This document shows, piece by piece, positions 1-5,867 of a stretch of DNA of 8,626 nucleotides. A program made the translations under genes and the position numbers. This DNA comes from Treponema sp. (GTDB lineage Bacteria > Spirochaetota > Spirochaetia > Treponematales > Breznakiellaceae), in assembly GCA_031288815.1 (NCBI GenBank), contig JAITQR010000266.1:1-8626 (forward strand), in the 5' to 3' direction. Numbering within the stretch: the first letter of the stretch is position 1; every line of letters starts with the position of its first letter. The notes under the pieces were generated by a model that saw nothing but the letters and a program-made list of their open reading frames with translations, did no database searches and was not told the origin of the DNA.

Positions 1-2
1 CC

Positions 3-125
3 AGCGGCCTCAAAGAGGCTTCCGACAAGAATCTCCAGGCCTGGATTGTTGATCCTGACGGCATCCGGATTGAGCTTATGCAGATCAGCCCCGAATCGCC
101 CCAGGGTAAGTGCATGGGGGCTTAA
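3..125 (+). CDS. VOC/glyoxalase-family protein, C-terminal fragment
   Basis: Only the last 40 codons are present; the frame begins at base 3 and ends at TAA 123-125. The fragment reads QAWIVDPDGIRIELMQISPE before a short tail. The W-x-x-DPDG-x-x-IEL pattern is the usual last beta strand of vicinal-oxygen-chelate proteins (glyoxalase I, dioxygenase and fosfomycin-resistance type), where the glutamate of the IEL strand is typically a metal ligand. The substrate cannot be told from this piece. The stop is 22 bases before the esterase start, so the two may be co-transcribed. The family call rests on one motif. Confidence 0.72.
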   Translation, partial: SGLKEASDKNLQAWIVDPDGIRIELMQISPESPQGKCMGA

Positions 126-133
126 ATAAACAC

Positions 134-140
134 GGAGGAG
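134..140 (+). promoter_or_regulatory. Ribosome-binding site of the esterase gene
   Basis: GGAGGAG lies 7 bases before ATG 148. This strong Shine-Dalgarno supports 148 as the start and rejects the overlapping alternative frame beginning at 110. Confidence 0.8.
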
Positions 141-147
141 AGCTGTT

Positions 148-975
148 ATGCGGACATTTACGCTGGATCTATGGGAAGGCTACCCTTACGCCGGGGCCGG
201 GGAGGACGGTTTCCGGCCCAGTCTGGACGCTTACCTTATCAAAAGTTCCGCCCCCCGTCCGGCGGTTCTGGTGCTCCCCGGCAGCGGGTACCGCCAATGT
301 TCCCCCAGGGAAGCGGAAGCCCTGGCGATCCGGTTTAACGCCGCCTCATACCACGCCTTTGTCCTCTGGTATAGCTGCGAACCCCGCCGCCACCCGGTCC
401 CTATACTGGACTGTGAGCGGGCCCTGAGCATTATCCGGGAAAACGCGAAGGGCTGGGATCTGGACAGCCGGCGGCTCGCGGTGATGGGTTTTTCCGCGGG
501 CGGCCATCTGGCCCTTTCCGCGGCGATTTTTCGGAAAGAAAGCTTCGCCGTCGCGCCGGGCATAGATCCCGGTCTTACCCGGCCGGACGCCCTGATGCTC
601 TGCTATCCGGTGATCAGTGCCGGGGAATACGCCCACCAGGGCTCTTTTGACAAACTCCTGGGGGAAAACCCCGATCCGGCCCTGCGGGATCTCCTCTCCC
701 TGGAACACCATATTGACGGAACCCTCCCCCCGGTCTTTCTCTGGCACACCTGCGCCGACGCCTCGGTTCCGGTGGAAAACAGCTTTCTCCTGGCCGGCGC
801 CCTCCGGCGGGCGGGGATTCCCCTGGAAATGCATATCTTCCCCGAAGGGAAACACGGCCTCTCCCTGGCCATTCCCGAAACCAGCGCCGGGGACCCGGAA
901 AACATCAACCTTCACACCGCCCAGTGGTTCGGCCTCTGTCTCAATTGGCTGAACCTGCGTTTTGGGAATTGTTAG
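148..975 (+). CDS. Alpha/beta-hydrolase, acetyl-xylan-esterase-like
   Basis: A 275-residue serine hydrolase of the alpha/beta fold. The nucleophile elbow is GFSAGG (residues 114-119, Ser116). Asp204 (HTCADASVPVEN) and His236 (EGKHGLSLA) sit where the acid and base of the triad are expected. LPGSGY (43-48) is the oxyanion-hole segment after the first core strand, in the place of the PGGGY seen in relatives. Length and motif order fit the BD-FAE/Axe-type esterases that remove acetyl groups from xylo-oligosaccharides or similar sugar esters. No signal peptide is visible (MRTFTLDLWEGY is not hydrophobic), so it probably acts in the cytoplasm on imported oligosaccharides. The true substrate is not determined. 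It follows the VOC gene by 22 bases and has no functional link to the flagellar genes downstream. I am confident of the fold and triad, less so of the substrate. Confidence 0.85.
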   Translation: MRTFTLDLWEGYPYAGAGEDGFRPSLDAYLIKSSAPRPAVLVLPGSGYRQCSPREAEALAIRFNAASYHAFVLWYSCEPRRHPVPILDCERALSIIRENAKGWDLDSRRLAVMGFSAGGHLALSAAIFRKESFAVAPGIDPGLTRPDALMLCYPVISAGEYAHQGSFDKLLGENPDPALRDLLSLEHHIDGTLPPVFLWHTCADASVPVENSFLLAGALRRAGIPLEMHIFPEGKHGLSLAIPETSAGDPENINLHTAQWFGLCLNWLNLRFGNC

Positions 976-1010
976 GAGCCTGTCGTCGCCTGAACCACCG
1001 CCGCTCCTAA
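972..1010 (+). terminator. Inverted repeat at the end of the esterase gene (possible terminator)
   Basis: TTAGGAGC (972-979) is perfectly complementary to GCTCCTAA (1003-1010) across a 23-base loop, and the left arm includes the stop codon. No T-run follows, so this is not a canonical intrinsic terminator. It may be an mRNA 3'-end hairpin or a chance repeat. Confidence 0.35.
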
Positions 1011-1033
1011 TCTCGCGGTCCGCCAAAAAAAGC

Positions 1034-1061
1034 TAAAGTTTTCCTCCTTCCCTGCCGAAAA
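1034..1061 (+). promoter_or_regulatory. Sigma-28 (FliA) promoter for the first flagellin
   Basis: TAAAGTTT (1034-1041), 12 bases, then GCCGAAAA (1054-1061). The enterobacterial sigma-28 consensus is TAAAGTTT, 11 bases, GCCGATAA. The -35 box is therefore perfect, the -10 box matches 7 of 8, and the spacer is one base longer. Transcription would start near 1068 and give a leader of about 108 bases before ATG 1176. The position ahead of a flagellin is what this sigma factor is known for. Confidence 0.75.
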
Positions 1062-1083
1062 TGGCAAGGATCAGATTTGGTCA

Positions 1084-1099
1084 GCGGGGAACAATCCGC
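1084..1099 (+). promoter_or_regulatory. Small hairpin with GGA loop in the flaB leader
   Basis: GCGG (1084-1087) pairs with CCGC (1096-1099) and displays loop GGAACAAT. A GGA in a hairpin loop is the hallmark of CsrA/RsmA sites. The stem is only 4 bp and could be chance. It is listed because the leaders of the second flagellin and flaG show the same arrangement. Confidence 0.25.
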
Positions 1100-1175
1100 G
1101 GTCCCTCTCCGCCTGGCCTGTCCGGTCAATCAAAGAAAGCAAGGACGCTTTTTTCACATTTCAAGGAGGATGATC

Positions 1176-2036
1176 ATGATCATCAATCACAATCTGTCCG
1201 CCGTTTTCGCGGACAGATCTCTCAAGGTTACCCAAACCAACCTGGACAAAAACCTGGAAAAACTCTCTTCCGGGCTCCGCATCAACCGCGCCGGGGACGA
1301 CGCTTCCGGCCTCGCGGTTTCGGAAAAAATGAGGAGCCAGATTAGGGGTCTCCACCAGGCTTCCGCCAACGCCGCCAACGGGATCTCTTTTATCCAGACC
1401 AGCGAAGGCTACCTCCAGGAGACCGAGGATATTATCCAGCGGATACGGGAGCTGGCGGTTCAGGCGGCCAACGGCATCTACACCGATGAAGACCGGATGA
1501 TGATTCAGGTGGAGGTTTCCCAACTGGTGGACGAAATCGACCGGATCGCCAGTCACGCCCAGTTCAACGGCATGAATATGCTTACCGGCCGTTTTGCCCG
1601 TCAGGGCGGGGACAACATCGTCACCGCCTCCATGTGGTTCCATATCGGCGCCAATATGGATCAGCGGGAACAGGTGTTTATCGGCACCATGACCAGCCAG
1701 GGCCTGGGGATCCGCAGTCCCGGAGATCAGGGTTTTGTCAGCCTTGAAACCCCGGAAGAAGCCAATAAAGCCATTGGAACCCTGGACGAAGCCCTCAAAA
1801 CCATCAACAAGCAGCGGGCCGACCTGGGAGCCTACCAGAACCGGCTGGAATATGCCATTGTGGGCCTGGACATAGGGGAAGAAAACACCCAGGCGGCGGA
1901 ATCCCGGATCCGGGACACCAATATGGCGAACCAGATGGTCCAGTATATGCGGGATCAGATCCTCAACCAGTCGGGAACCGCCATGCTGGCCCAGGCGAAC
2001 CAGCGGACCACTTCGGTCTTGCAACTTCTCCAATAA
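1176..2036 (+). CDS. flaB: Flagellin FlaB, periplasmic flagellar filament core (first copy)
   Basis: A core filament subunit of the spirochaete periplasmic flagellum, 286 residues from ATG 1176. The open frame extends upstream to 1077, but 1176 is preferred: AAGGAGG (1163-1169) lies 6 bases before it, and the product then begins MIINHN as in other treponemal FlaB proteins. The ATG at 1170 overlaps the Shine-Dalgarno. The N-terminal D0/D1 helices carry [20 protein letters not shown] (30-49). NGMNMLTG (131-138) marks the middle, and the C-terminal helices carry [13 protein letters not shown] (213-225) and [10 protein letters not shown] (266-275). No D2/D3 outer domain is present, as usual for Fla[14 protein letters not shown] (152-164) matches what I recall of T. 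pallidum FlaB1. A sigma-28 promoter lies 115 bases upstream. The second flagellin downstream has its own leader, so the two need not be co-transcribed. Confidence 0.96.
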   Translation: MIINHNLSAVFADRSLKVTQTNLDKNLEKLSSGLRINRAGDDASGLAVSEKMRSQIRGLHQASANAANGISFIQTSEGYLQETEDIIQRIRELAVQAANGIYTDEDRMMIQVEVSQLVDEIDRIASHAQFNGMNMLTGRFARQGGDNIVTASMWFHIGANMDQREQVFIGTMTSQGLGIRSPGDQGFVSLETPEEANKAIGTLDEALKTINKQRADLGAYQNRLEYAIVGLDIGEENTQAAESRIRDTNMANQMVQYMRDQILNQSGTAMLAQANQRTTSVLQLLQ

Positions 2037-2062
2037 TGTAGTATTTTTTAGAGTGGATATTG

Positions 2063-2085
2063 GGGAGGTTCCGCCGGAGCCTCCC
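2063..2085 (+). terminator. Stem-loop after the first flagellin (3'-end hairpin)
   Basis: GGGAGGTTCC (2063-2072) pairs with GGAGCCTCCC (2076-2085) over a 3-base loop: 10 bp with one T-G wobble. It begins 26 bases after the stop codon. No T-run follows, so intrinsic termination is uncertain. It may cap or stabilise the mRNA, or act with Rho. Confidence 0.5.
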
Positions 2086-2097
2086 GGTACTTGGATT

Positions 2098-2124
2098 TAA
2101 GAACCCCGTTTTTGAATCCGAAAG
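2098..2124 (+). promoter_or_regulatory. Candidate sigma-28 promoter for the second flagellin
   Basis: TAAG (2098-2101), 15 bases, TCCGAAAG (2117-2124). Spacing equals the E. coli FliA consensus (TAAA-N15-GCCGATAA). The -35 matches 3 of 4 and the -10 matches 5 of 8, so it is clearly weaker than the promoter of the first flagellin. If used, transcription would start near 2131 and give a leader of about 250 bases containing the whole structured region. A TTGACA at 2131-2136 lacks a fitting -10. Confidence 0.35.
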
Positions 2125-2163
2125 CGTTCTTTGACAAATACCCTCTGTTGGCGTTTCCGCGTT

Positions 2164-2338
2164 GGGCTTAAGCCCGCGGGGACGGTGATACGGCGGGGCG
2201 AAACAGCCCTTTGCCTCGGGCGGTCTCCTCTTGCGGAGGATAAACCGTTCCGTTGCGGAAGGTTGTTTCGCCCTGTATGCGGCAAATTCGGGAAAAACGG
2301 CGCGAACCTGCTTCCGGATTTGCCGTCCGTATAGCGCG
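2164..2338 (+). promoter_or_regulatory. Large structured RNA leader candidate upstream of the second flagellin
   Basis: This gene-free stretch is dense in nested complementary arms. P1: GGGCGAAACA 2196-2205 with TGTTTCGCCC 2264-2273 (10 bp, perfect). Inside P1 are three hairpins. P2: GCCC 2206-2209 with GGGC 2218-2221. P3: TCCTC 2226-2230 with GAGGA 2236-2240. P4: ACC 2244-2246 plus TTCCG 2248-2252 with CGGAA 2256-2260 plus GGT 2261-2263, bulged G2247. Together these make a four-way, cloverleaf-like junction. P5: CGGCAAATTCGG 2280-2291 with CCGGATTTGCCG 2314-2325 (12 bp, one wobble). ATACGG 2188-2193 with CCGTAT 2327-2332 would close P1 and P5 into one domain. CCCGCG 2173-2178 could pair with CGCGGG 2335-2340 outside that, competing with the palindrome GGGCTTAAGCCC (2164-2175). 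I recognise no known riboswitch or ncRNA family. An intergenic palindromic repeat is the main alternative. Confidence 0.5.
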
Positions 2339-2339
2339 G

Positions 2340-2361
2340 GTCCGGCTAGGGACAGCCGGAC
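2340..2361 (+). promoter_or_regulatory. Perfect hairpin with GGA loop just upstream of the flagellin RBS
   Basis: GTCCGGCT (2340-2347) pairs perfectly with AGCCGGAC (2354-2361); the 6-base loop is AGGGAC with GGA at 2350-2352. It ends 11 bases before the Shine-Dalgarno AAGGAGGG (2373-2380), which also contains GGA. A looped GGA followed by a GGA at the ribosome-binding site is the two-site layout of CsrA-controlled flagellin leaders. There is no T-run, so it is not a terminator. Confidence 0.5.
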
Positions 2362-2384
2362 TTATTCAACGCAAGGAGGGTTAG

Positions 2385-3236
2385 ATGATAATCAATCATA
2401 ACATGAGCGCCGTGTACGCCAATCGCGAACTTGGGGCGACTCAAGAGAGTGTGGCAAAGGGTATTGAAAAGCTCAGCTCCGGTCTGCGGATCAACCGCGC
2501 CGGGGACGACGCTTCCGGGCTCGCGGTTTCCGAAAAAATGAGGGGCCAGATCCGGGGCTTGAATCAGGCGGAGCGCAATATTCAGAACGGTGTGTCTTTT
2601 ATCCAGACTACTGAAGGGTATCTTCAGGAAACCCAGGATATCCTGCATCGTCTGCGGGAACTGTCCGTCCAGTCCGCGAACGGGATTTATTCCGACGAGG
2701 ACCGGATGCAGATCCAGGTGGAAGTTTCCCAACTGGTGGATGAGATCAACCGTGTCGCCAGCCACGCTCAGTTCAACGGGATGAATCTTCTTACCGGGGC
2801 TTTTTCCCGGCAAGAGGGGAGCAAGACCATGCTGCTTCAGGTGGGCGCCAATATGGATCAGAACGAACAGATCTTTATTGGTAATATGACCGCCTCCGCC
2901 CTTGGGCTGCAGAATGTTCAGGGAGAAGAAGGCACTATCAACATCGCCACTCCCGAACAGGCCAACGCGGCCATCGGTACGGTGGATGAAGCCCTGCGGC
3001 AGTTATCCAAGCAGCGGGCCGATCTCGGCGCGTATCAGAACCGGTTCGAAATGGCGGCCCAAGGCGTGTCCATTGCCGCTGAAAATCTTCAGGCGGCTGA
3101 ATCCAGGGTTCGGGACGCGGACATGGCCTCTGAAATGGTCAAGTTTGCCAAAGATTCCATCCTGTCCCAGGCCGGGACCGCTATGCTGGCCCAGGCCAAT
3201 GTACGTACCCAGTCGGTATTACAGTTATTGGGTTAA
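2385..3236 (+). CDS. flaB: Flagellin FlaB, periplasmic flagellar filament core (second copy)
   Basis: A second FlaB of 283 residues, starting [28 protein letters not shown] (2373-2380) lies 4 bases before ATG 2385. The D0/D1 signatures are all present: [20 protein letters not shown] (30-49), NGMNLLTG (131-138), [13 protein letters not shown] (210-222) and [10 protein letters not shown] (263-272). It is a paralogue of the first copy, very similar at both ends. It differs in the centre, where [17 protein letters not shown] (144-160) replaces the SMWFHIG-containing segment, and the protein is 3 residues shorter. Such differences are how FlaB1/2/3 paralogues are told apart, but I cannot number this copy safely. 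It would co-assemble in the filament core with other FlaB proteins under a FlaA sheath. A strong terminator follows 49 bases after the stop. Its long structured leader suggests post-transcriptional control not shared with the first copy. Confidence 0.96.
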   Translation: MIINHNMSAVYANRELGATQESVAKGIEKLSSGLRINRAGDDASGLAVSEKMRGQIRGLNQAERNIQNGVSFIQTTEGYLQETQDILHRLRELSVQSANGIYSDEDRMQIQVEVSQLVDEINRVASHAQFNGMNLLTGAFSRQEGSKTMLLQVGANMDQNEQIFIGNMTASALGLQNVQGEEGTINIATPEQANAAIGTVDEALRQLSKQRADLGAYQNRFEMAAQGVSIAAENLQAAESRVRDADMASEMVKFAKDSILSQAGTAMLAQANVRTQSVLQLLG

Positions 3237-3285
3237 GTTTGACAAGGCGGATTAAGAGACTTCTGGACGTTGTCTTTTAAACGCG

Positions 3286-3322
3286 GGACGGAGAAGATCG
3301 CGCCCTTTTCCGTCCTTTTTTT
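3286..3322 (+). terminator. Intrinsic terminator after the second flagellin
   Basis: GGACGGAGAAG (3286-3296) pairs with CTTTTCCGTCC (3305-3315): 11 bp with one G-T wobble and an 8-base loop, followed directly by seven Ts (3316-3322). This is a textbook Rho-independent terminator ending the flagellin transcript before flaG. Confidence 0.9.
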
Positions 3323-3331
3323 AAAAACAAT

Positions 3332-3349
3332 CTGTCCCGGGAGGGACAG
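3332..3349 (+). promoter_or_regulatory. Hairpin 1 of the flaG leader, GGGA loop
   Basis: CTGTCCC (3332-3338) and GGGACAG (3343-3349) are perfectly complementary around the tetraloop GGGA. No adequate T-run follows (the next bases are GCTCTTTTG), so a second terminator is less likely than an RNA-binding or stability element. Confidence 0.45.
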
Positions 3350-3381
3350 GCTCTTTTGTCATGGACGACAGGAGCAATAAC

Positions 3382-3419
3382 AAGGGGAAGTCCCCTTTCC
3401 GTACTACGGGATAGTACGG
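3382..3419 (+). promoter_or_regulatory. Tandem hairpins 2 and 3 of the flaG leader
   Basis: AAGGGGA (3382-3388) pairs with TCCCCTT (3391-3397) around a 2-base loop, so its innermost pairs probably open. One base later CCGTACT (3399-3405) pairs perfectly with AGTACGG (3413-3419), with loop ACGGGAT carrying GGGA. The second hairpin ends 6 bases before the Shine-Dalgarno of flaG, so the pair can influence translation initiation. Confidence 0.5.
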
Positions 3420-3421
3420 TT

Positions 3422-3432
3422 TACAGGGAGGT
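3422..3432 (+). promoter_or_regulatory. CsrA-consensus-like site on the flaG ribosome-binding site
   Basis: TACAGGGAGGT covers the Shine-Dalgarno (GGGAGG 3426-3431, 4 bases before ATG 3436). Compared with the in vitro selected CsrA consensus RUACARGGAUGU, 10 of the last 11 positions match; only U before the final GU is replaced by G. A Shine-Dalgarno always supplies part of such a match, but the TACA in front does not follow from ribosome binding. Confidence 0.45.
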
Positions 3433-3435
3433 ATT

Positions 3436-3807
3436 ATGAGTTTAGCGATAGGCTCTGTGGGTGGTGGTTTGAACATTACCCTTCCGCAGGAGGCCGCCCA
3501 GGAAGGAGCCCATCAGGCCCGCGCGGCGGCGCTTCAACAGTTTGCCGCGATTATGCCGGACGGCAAGCCCCGGGTAGAGAAAAAAAGCCAGGAAATCAGT
3601 ATCGCCGCGGAAAACATCGAGAAGGTGAGTCTTGCCTTCAACAAAAGACTCAAATTTGTGGTGGATCACCAGTCCCATGAGGTAACCGTCAAGGTCATCG
3701 ACGAGGAAACCGATAAGGTAATTAAGGTACTTCCCCCGGAGGAGCTCCAACGGCTTCACTCCCGAATCAGGGAGACCATTGGTTTCCTTTTAGATGAGAT
3801 GGTTTAG
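3436..3807 (+). CDS. flaG: Flagellar protein FlaG
   Basis: A 123-residue FlaG-family protein. Family features are in the C-terminal half: LKFVVDHQSHEVTVKVIDEE (72-91), then DKVIKVLPPEELQRLHSRIR (93-112), the two-strand plus V(I)(R/K)-x-(I/L)P-P-E pattern typical of FlaG. The first 60 residues are alanine- and glutamine-rich and less conserved, as usual for the family. FlaG mutants of other bacteria make overlong filaments, and the gene commonly sits just before fliD, as here (23 bases upstream). It starts at ATG 3436 with a good ribosome-binding site overlapped by a CsrA-like motif. The terminator at 3286-3322 separates it from the flagellin, so flaG probably leads its own flaG-fliD transcript or relies on partial read-through. 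I could not identify a convincing promoter in 3323-3435. Confidence 0.9.
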   Translation: MSLAIGSVGGGLNITLPQEAAQEGAHQARAAALQQFAAIMPDGKPRVEKKSQEISIAAENIEKVSLAFNKRLKFVVDHQSHEVTVKVIDEETDKVIKVLPPEELQRLHSRIRETIGFLLDEMV

Positions 3808-3830
3808 GGGAGAACTGCCGAAGCAGGTTT

Positions 3831-5864
3831 ATGTCCGACATTTACATTCCCGGTGTAAAAAGCCGGTTTGAGACCGACAAGCTGATCGAAGGTCTGATGA
3901 GGGTCGAACGGATCCCGAAAGAACGAACCGAAAAAAATGTTGAAAGCCTGGAAATCCAAAAAACTTACTGGCAGGAAATCGGCAGGCGGATCAATTCCCT
4001 TAGGGAAAGCGCCCGGCAGCTTTTCTCCTTTCAAAACCCCTTTAGTGAACGAATCGGGGTATCTTCCGATGATCTGGTTATTTCCGCCGTCCCTACCCGG
4101 GACGCGGGGGAACGCAAATACAGTTTTACCGTAAAACAGCTTGCCCAGGCGGATCGTTTTTTGTCTTTGCCCCTGGAAGACTCTTTTAAGGTTGAGGCGG
4201 GAACCTATACCTTTAACGTGGGGGAAGATACCGTGTCCTTTCCCTTTAAGGGAGGGTCCCTGAAGGAATTTACGGATATCCTGAACCGCCGGGGCCGGGA
4301 CAAGGTAGGGGCCAGCATCATCGCCGTGGAAAAAGGCGCCAAATCCCTGCTTATTGAGTCAAAAATCACCGGGGCGGATAAGCACCTGAGTTTTGCCGAT
4401 GACGCGGAAAAATTAGCCATCATAACCGGCATCGCCGACCGGGTGGATAACGCCCGCCGGGATTTTCCCCTTTCCGAAGATTCGGTAAAACCTGTCTCGG
4501 ACATTCAATACCTGACATTTAAAGGGGAGGTTCTCCAGGTTGCCGCCGGAGGCGCGGCGTCCATCCCTTTTGATCCCCCGGTCAGATCCATCCCCTCTTT
4601 GGCGATCCAGTTTGAGACGGCCGCGGAAATCCTCCCCGACAACTACGAGGTCCCCCTTCCCCCGCCCGGGCCGGATATCCCCCCGCCGGATTCGGTAAGT
4701 TACGGGGGCATTACCATCGAGAACGAACCTTCCTCGGTTCCCCCGCCGTCCCGGGAAACCCCGGAACGGCCCCGGCGGGTAGACGATCTGGCGGTTCTTT
4801 CCCTGGTCTTTTCGGATGGCGCCAGGATTACCCTTCCCCCCCTCACCGATTCCCGTAATTTTAGTTCCGCTCAGCATAATCTGGAAGAATTTACCGGCGG
4901 CAGGGCCATCGTTTCCCTGGATCTGGTAAACCGGAACACCCACCGGGATATTTCCATTCGCAATGTCCGGGTGCTGGATCCAAACGCCCAGGGGGGCTTT
5001 AAAGCCCGGAACGCCGTTTCCACCGCCCAGGACGCGGTAATCACCATGGAAGGAATCGAGATAAAACGGCCTACCAACAGCATTGACGACCTTATTCCGG
5101 GGGTTACCGTTACCCCAAAGGGCATTTCCAGCCGGCCGGTAACGGTGGCCATAGAGCCCAACCGGGAGGCGATCAAGGAATCGATCATCGGCCTGGTAGG
5201 CAACTACAACCGGCTTATGGCGGAGGTCAATGTTCTTACCCGGAACGACGCCCAAATCATCGAGGAGCTTAGCTACCTGGACCCCGATGAGCGGGAGGAG
5301 CTTAAAAAGCGCATGGGGGCGTTCAACGGGGATACCACCCTGAACCAGTTCAAAACCAGCCTCCAGCGGGCCGCCACCATGCCCTACGAGACGGCGGAGA
5401 GCCAGGATCTTGTCCTTCTAGCCCAGATTGGCATTGGTACCGACGTACGGCGATCGGGTATCGGGGGCAGCTACGATCCTTCCCGGCTGCGGGGTTACCT
5501 GGAAATCGACGAGCGGGTCCTGGACGCGGCCCTGGAGACACAGCTTTCCGGCGTCCAGCAGCTTTTTGGCTACGATACAAACGGGGATCTGATTGTGGAC
5601 TCGGGGCTTGCCTACGCCATGGACAACCTGGCCAAGCCCTATGTGGAGTCCGGCGGCTTCGTGGCCCTTAAAACCGGAACCATAGATTCCCGGATAAGCC
5701 AGGATCGCCGGCGGATCGAGACCATGGAACGCCAGCTTGCCGCCAAGGAAGCCCAGCTTAAACTCCAGTACGGCCAGATGGAAGGGGCATACAACCGGAT
5801 GGAGCGGATGGGGGCCTCTCTCGATAACTTTGTCCAGCAAAATTCCAACAACAATAACAGGTAA
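3831..5864 (+). CDS. fliD: Flagellar filament capping protein FliD (HAP2)
   Basis: A 677-residue FliD, the cap at the filament tip that guides flagellin polymerisation. The N-terminal domain opens MSDIYIPGVKSRFETDKLIE, followed by the helix with ERIPKERTEKNVESLEIQKT (26-45) and QLAQADRF (103-110). The C-terminal domain has the family motif NSIDDLIPGVTVT (416-428), GDTTLNQF (500-507), IGIGTDVRRSG (533-543), LFGYDTNGDLIVDSG (578-592) and a terminal coiled coil about 619-665 (ISQDRRRIETMERQLAAKEA). An asparagine-rich tail ends the protein. It is much longer than enterobacterial FliD (about 470 residues), as is common in spirochaetes. Residues 268-315 form a proline-rich stretch (PLPPPGPDIPPP, SSVPPPSRETPERPRR) that probably links two middle domains. 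The Shine-Dalgarno is weak (GCAGG 3823-3827). The 3-base gap to the next gene suggests translational coupling. Confidence 0.93.
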   Translation: MSDIYIPGVKSRFETDKLIEGLMRVERIPKERTEKNVESLEIQKTYWQEIGRRINSLRESARQLFSFQNPFSERIGVSSDDLVISAVPTRDAGERKYSFTVKQLAQADRFLSLPLEDSFKVEAGTYTFNVGEDTVSFPFKGGSLKEFTDILNRRGRDKVGASIIAVEKGAKSLLIESKITGADKHLSFADDAEKLAIITGIADRVDNARRDFPLSEDSVKPVSDIQYLTFKGEVLQVAAGGAASIPFDPPVRSIPSLAIQFETAAEILPDNYEVPLPPPGPDIPPPDSVSYGGITIENEPSSVPPPSRETPERPRRVDDLAVLSLVFSDGARITLPPLTDSRNFSSAQHNLEEFTGGRAIVSLDLVNRNTHRDISIRNVRVLDPNAQGGFKARNAVSTAQDAVITMEGIEIKRPTNSIDDLIPGVTVTPKGISSRPVTVAIEPNREAIKESIIGLVGNYNRLMAEVNVLTRNDAQIIEELSYLDPDEREELKKRMGAFNGDTTLNQFKTSLQRAATMPYETAESQDLVLLAQIGIGTDVRRSGIGGSYDPSRLRGYLEIDERVLDAALETQLSGVQQLFGYDTNGDLIVDSGLAYAMDNLAKPYVESGGFVALKTGTIDSRISQDRRRIETMERQLAAKEAQLKLQYGQMEGAYNRMERMGASLDNFVQQNSNNNNR

Positions 5865-5867
5865 ACT

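Noticed and set aside
1077..1175. In-frame N-terminal extension of the first flagellin from ATG 1077
   Set aside because: The extension has no ribosome-binding site and overlaps the expected leader. ATG 1176 has AAGGAGG at the right distance and gives the family's MIINHN start.
1161..2033. Long minus-strand ORF (290 codons) opposite the first flagellin
   Set aside because: It is the antisense shadow of a certain flagellin gene in GC-rich sequence. The product has no recognisable motif. The similar shadow at 4413-5255 opposite fliD is rejected for the same reason.
2131..2136. TTGACA as a sigma-70 -35 box before the second flagellin
   Set aside because: Positions 16-18 bases downstream read GTTTCC, TTTCCG or TTCCGC, none of which resembles TATAAT.
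2196..2273. Cloverleaf as a tRNA gene
   Set aside because: The outer stem is 10 bp, the arms have the wrong lengths, and no T-loop GTTC or 7-base anticodon loop is present.
2131..2334. Short ORF (67 codons, plus strand) between the flagellins
   Set aside because: No ribosome-binding site, no recognisable product, and the region is dominated by base-paired arms that explain it better.
2164..2361. Known c-di-GMP (GEMM), cobalamin, TPP or RNase P RNA
   Set aside because: I looked for remembered core motifs of these classes and found none. Only an Rfam covariance search could exclude distant members.
3332..3360. CTGTCCC/GGGACAG hairpin as a second terminator
   Set aside because: Only four Ts follow, after GCTC, and a strong terminator already ends 10 bases upstream.
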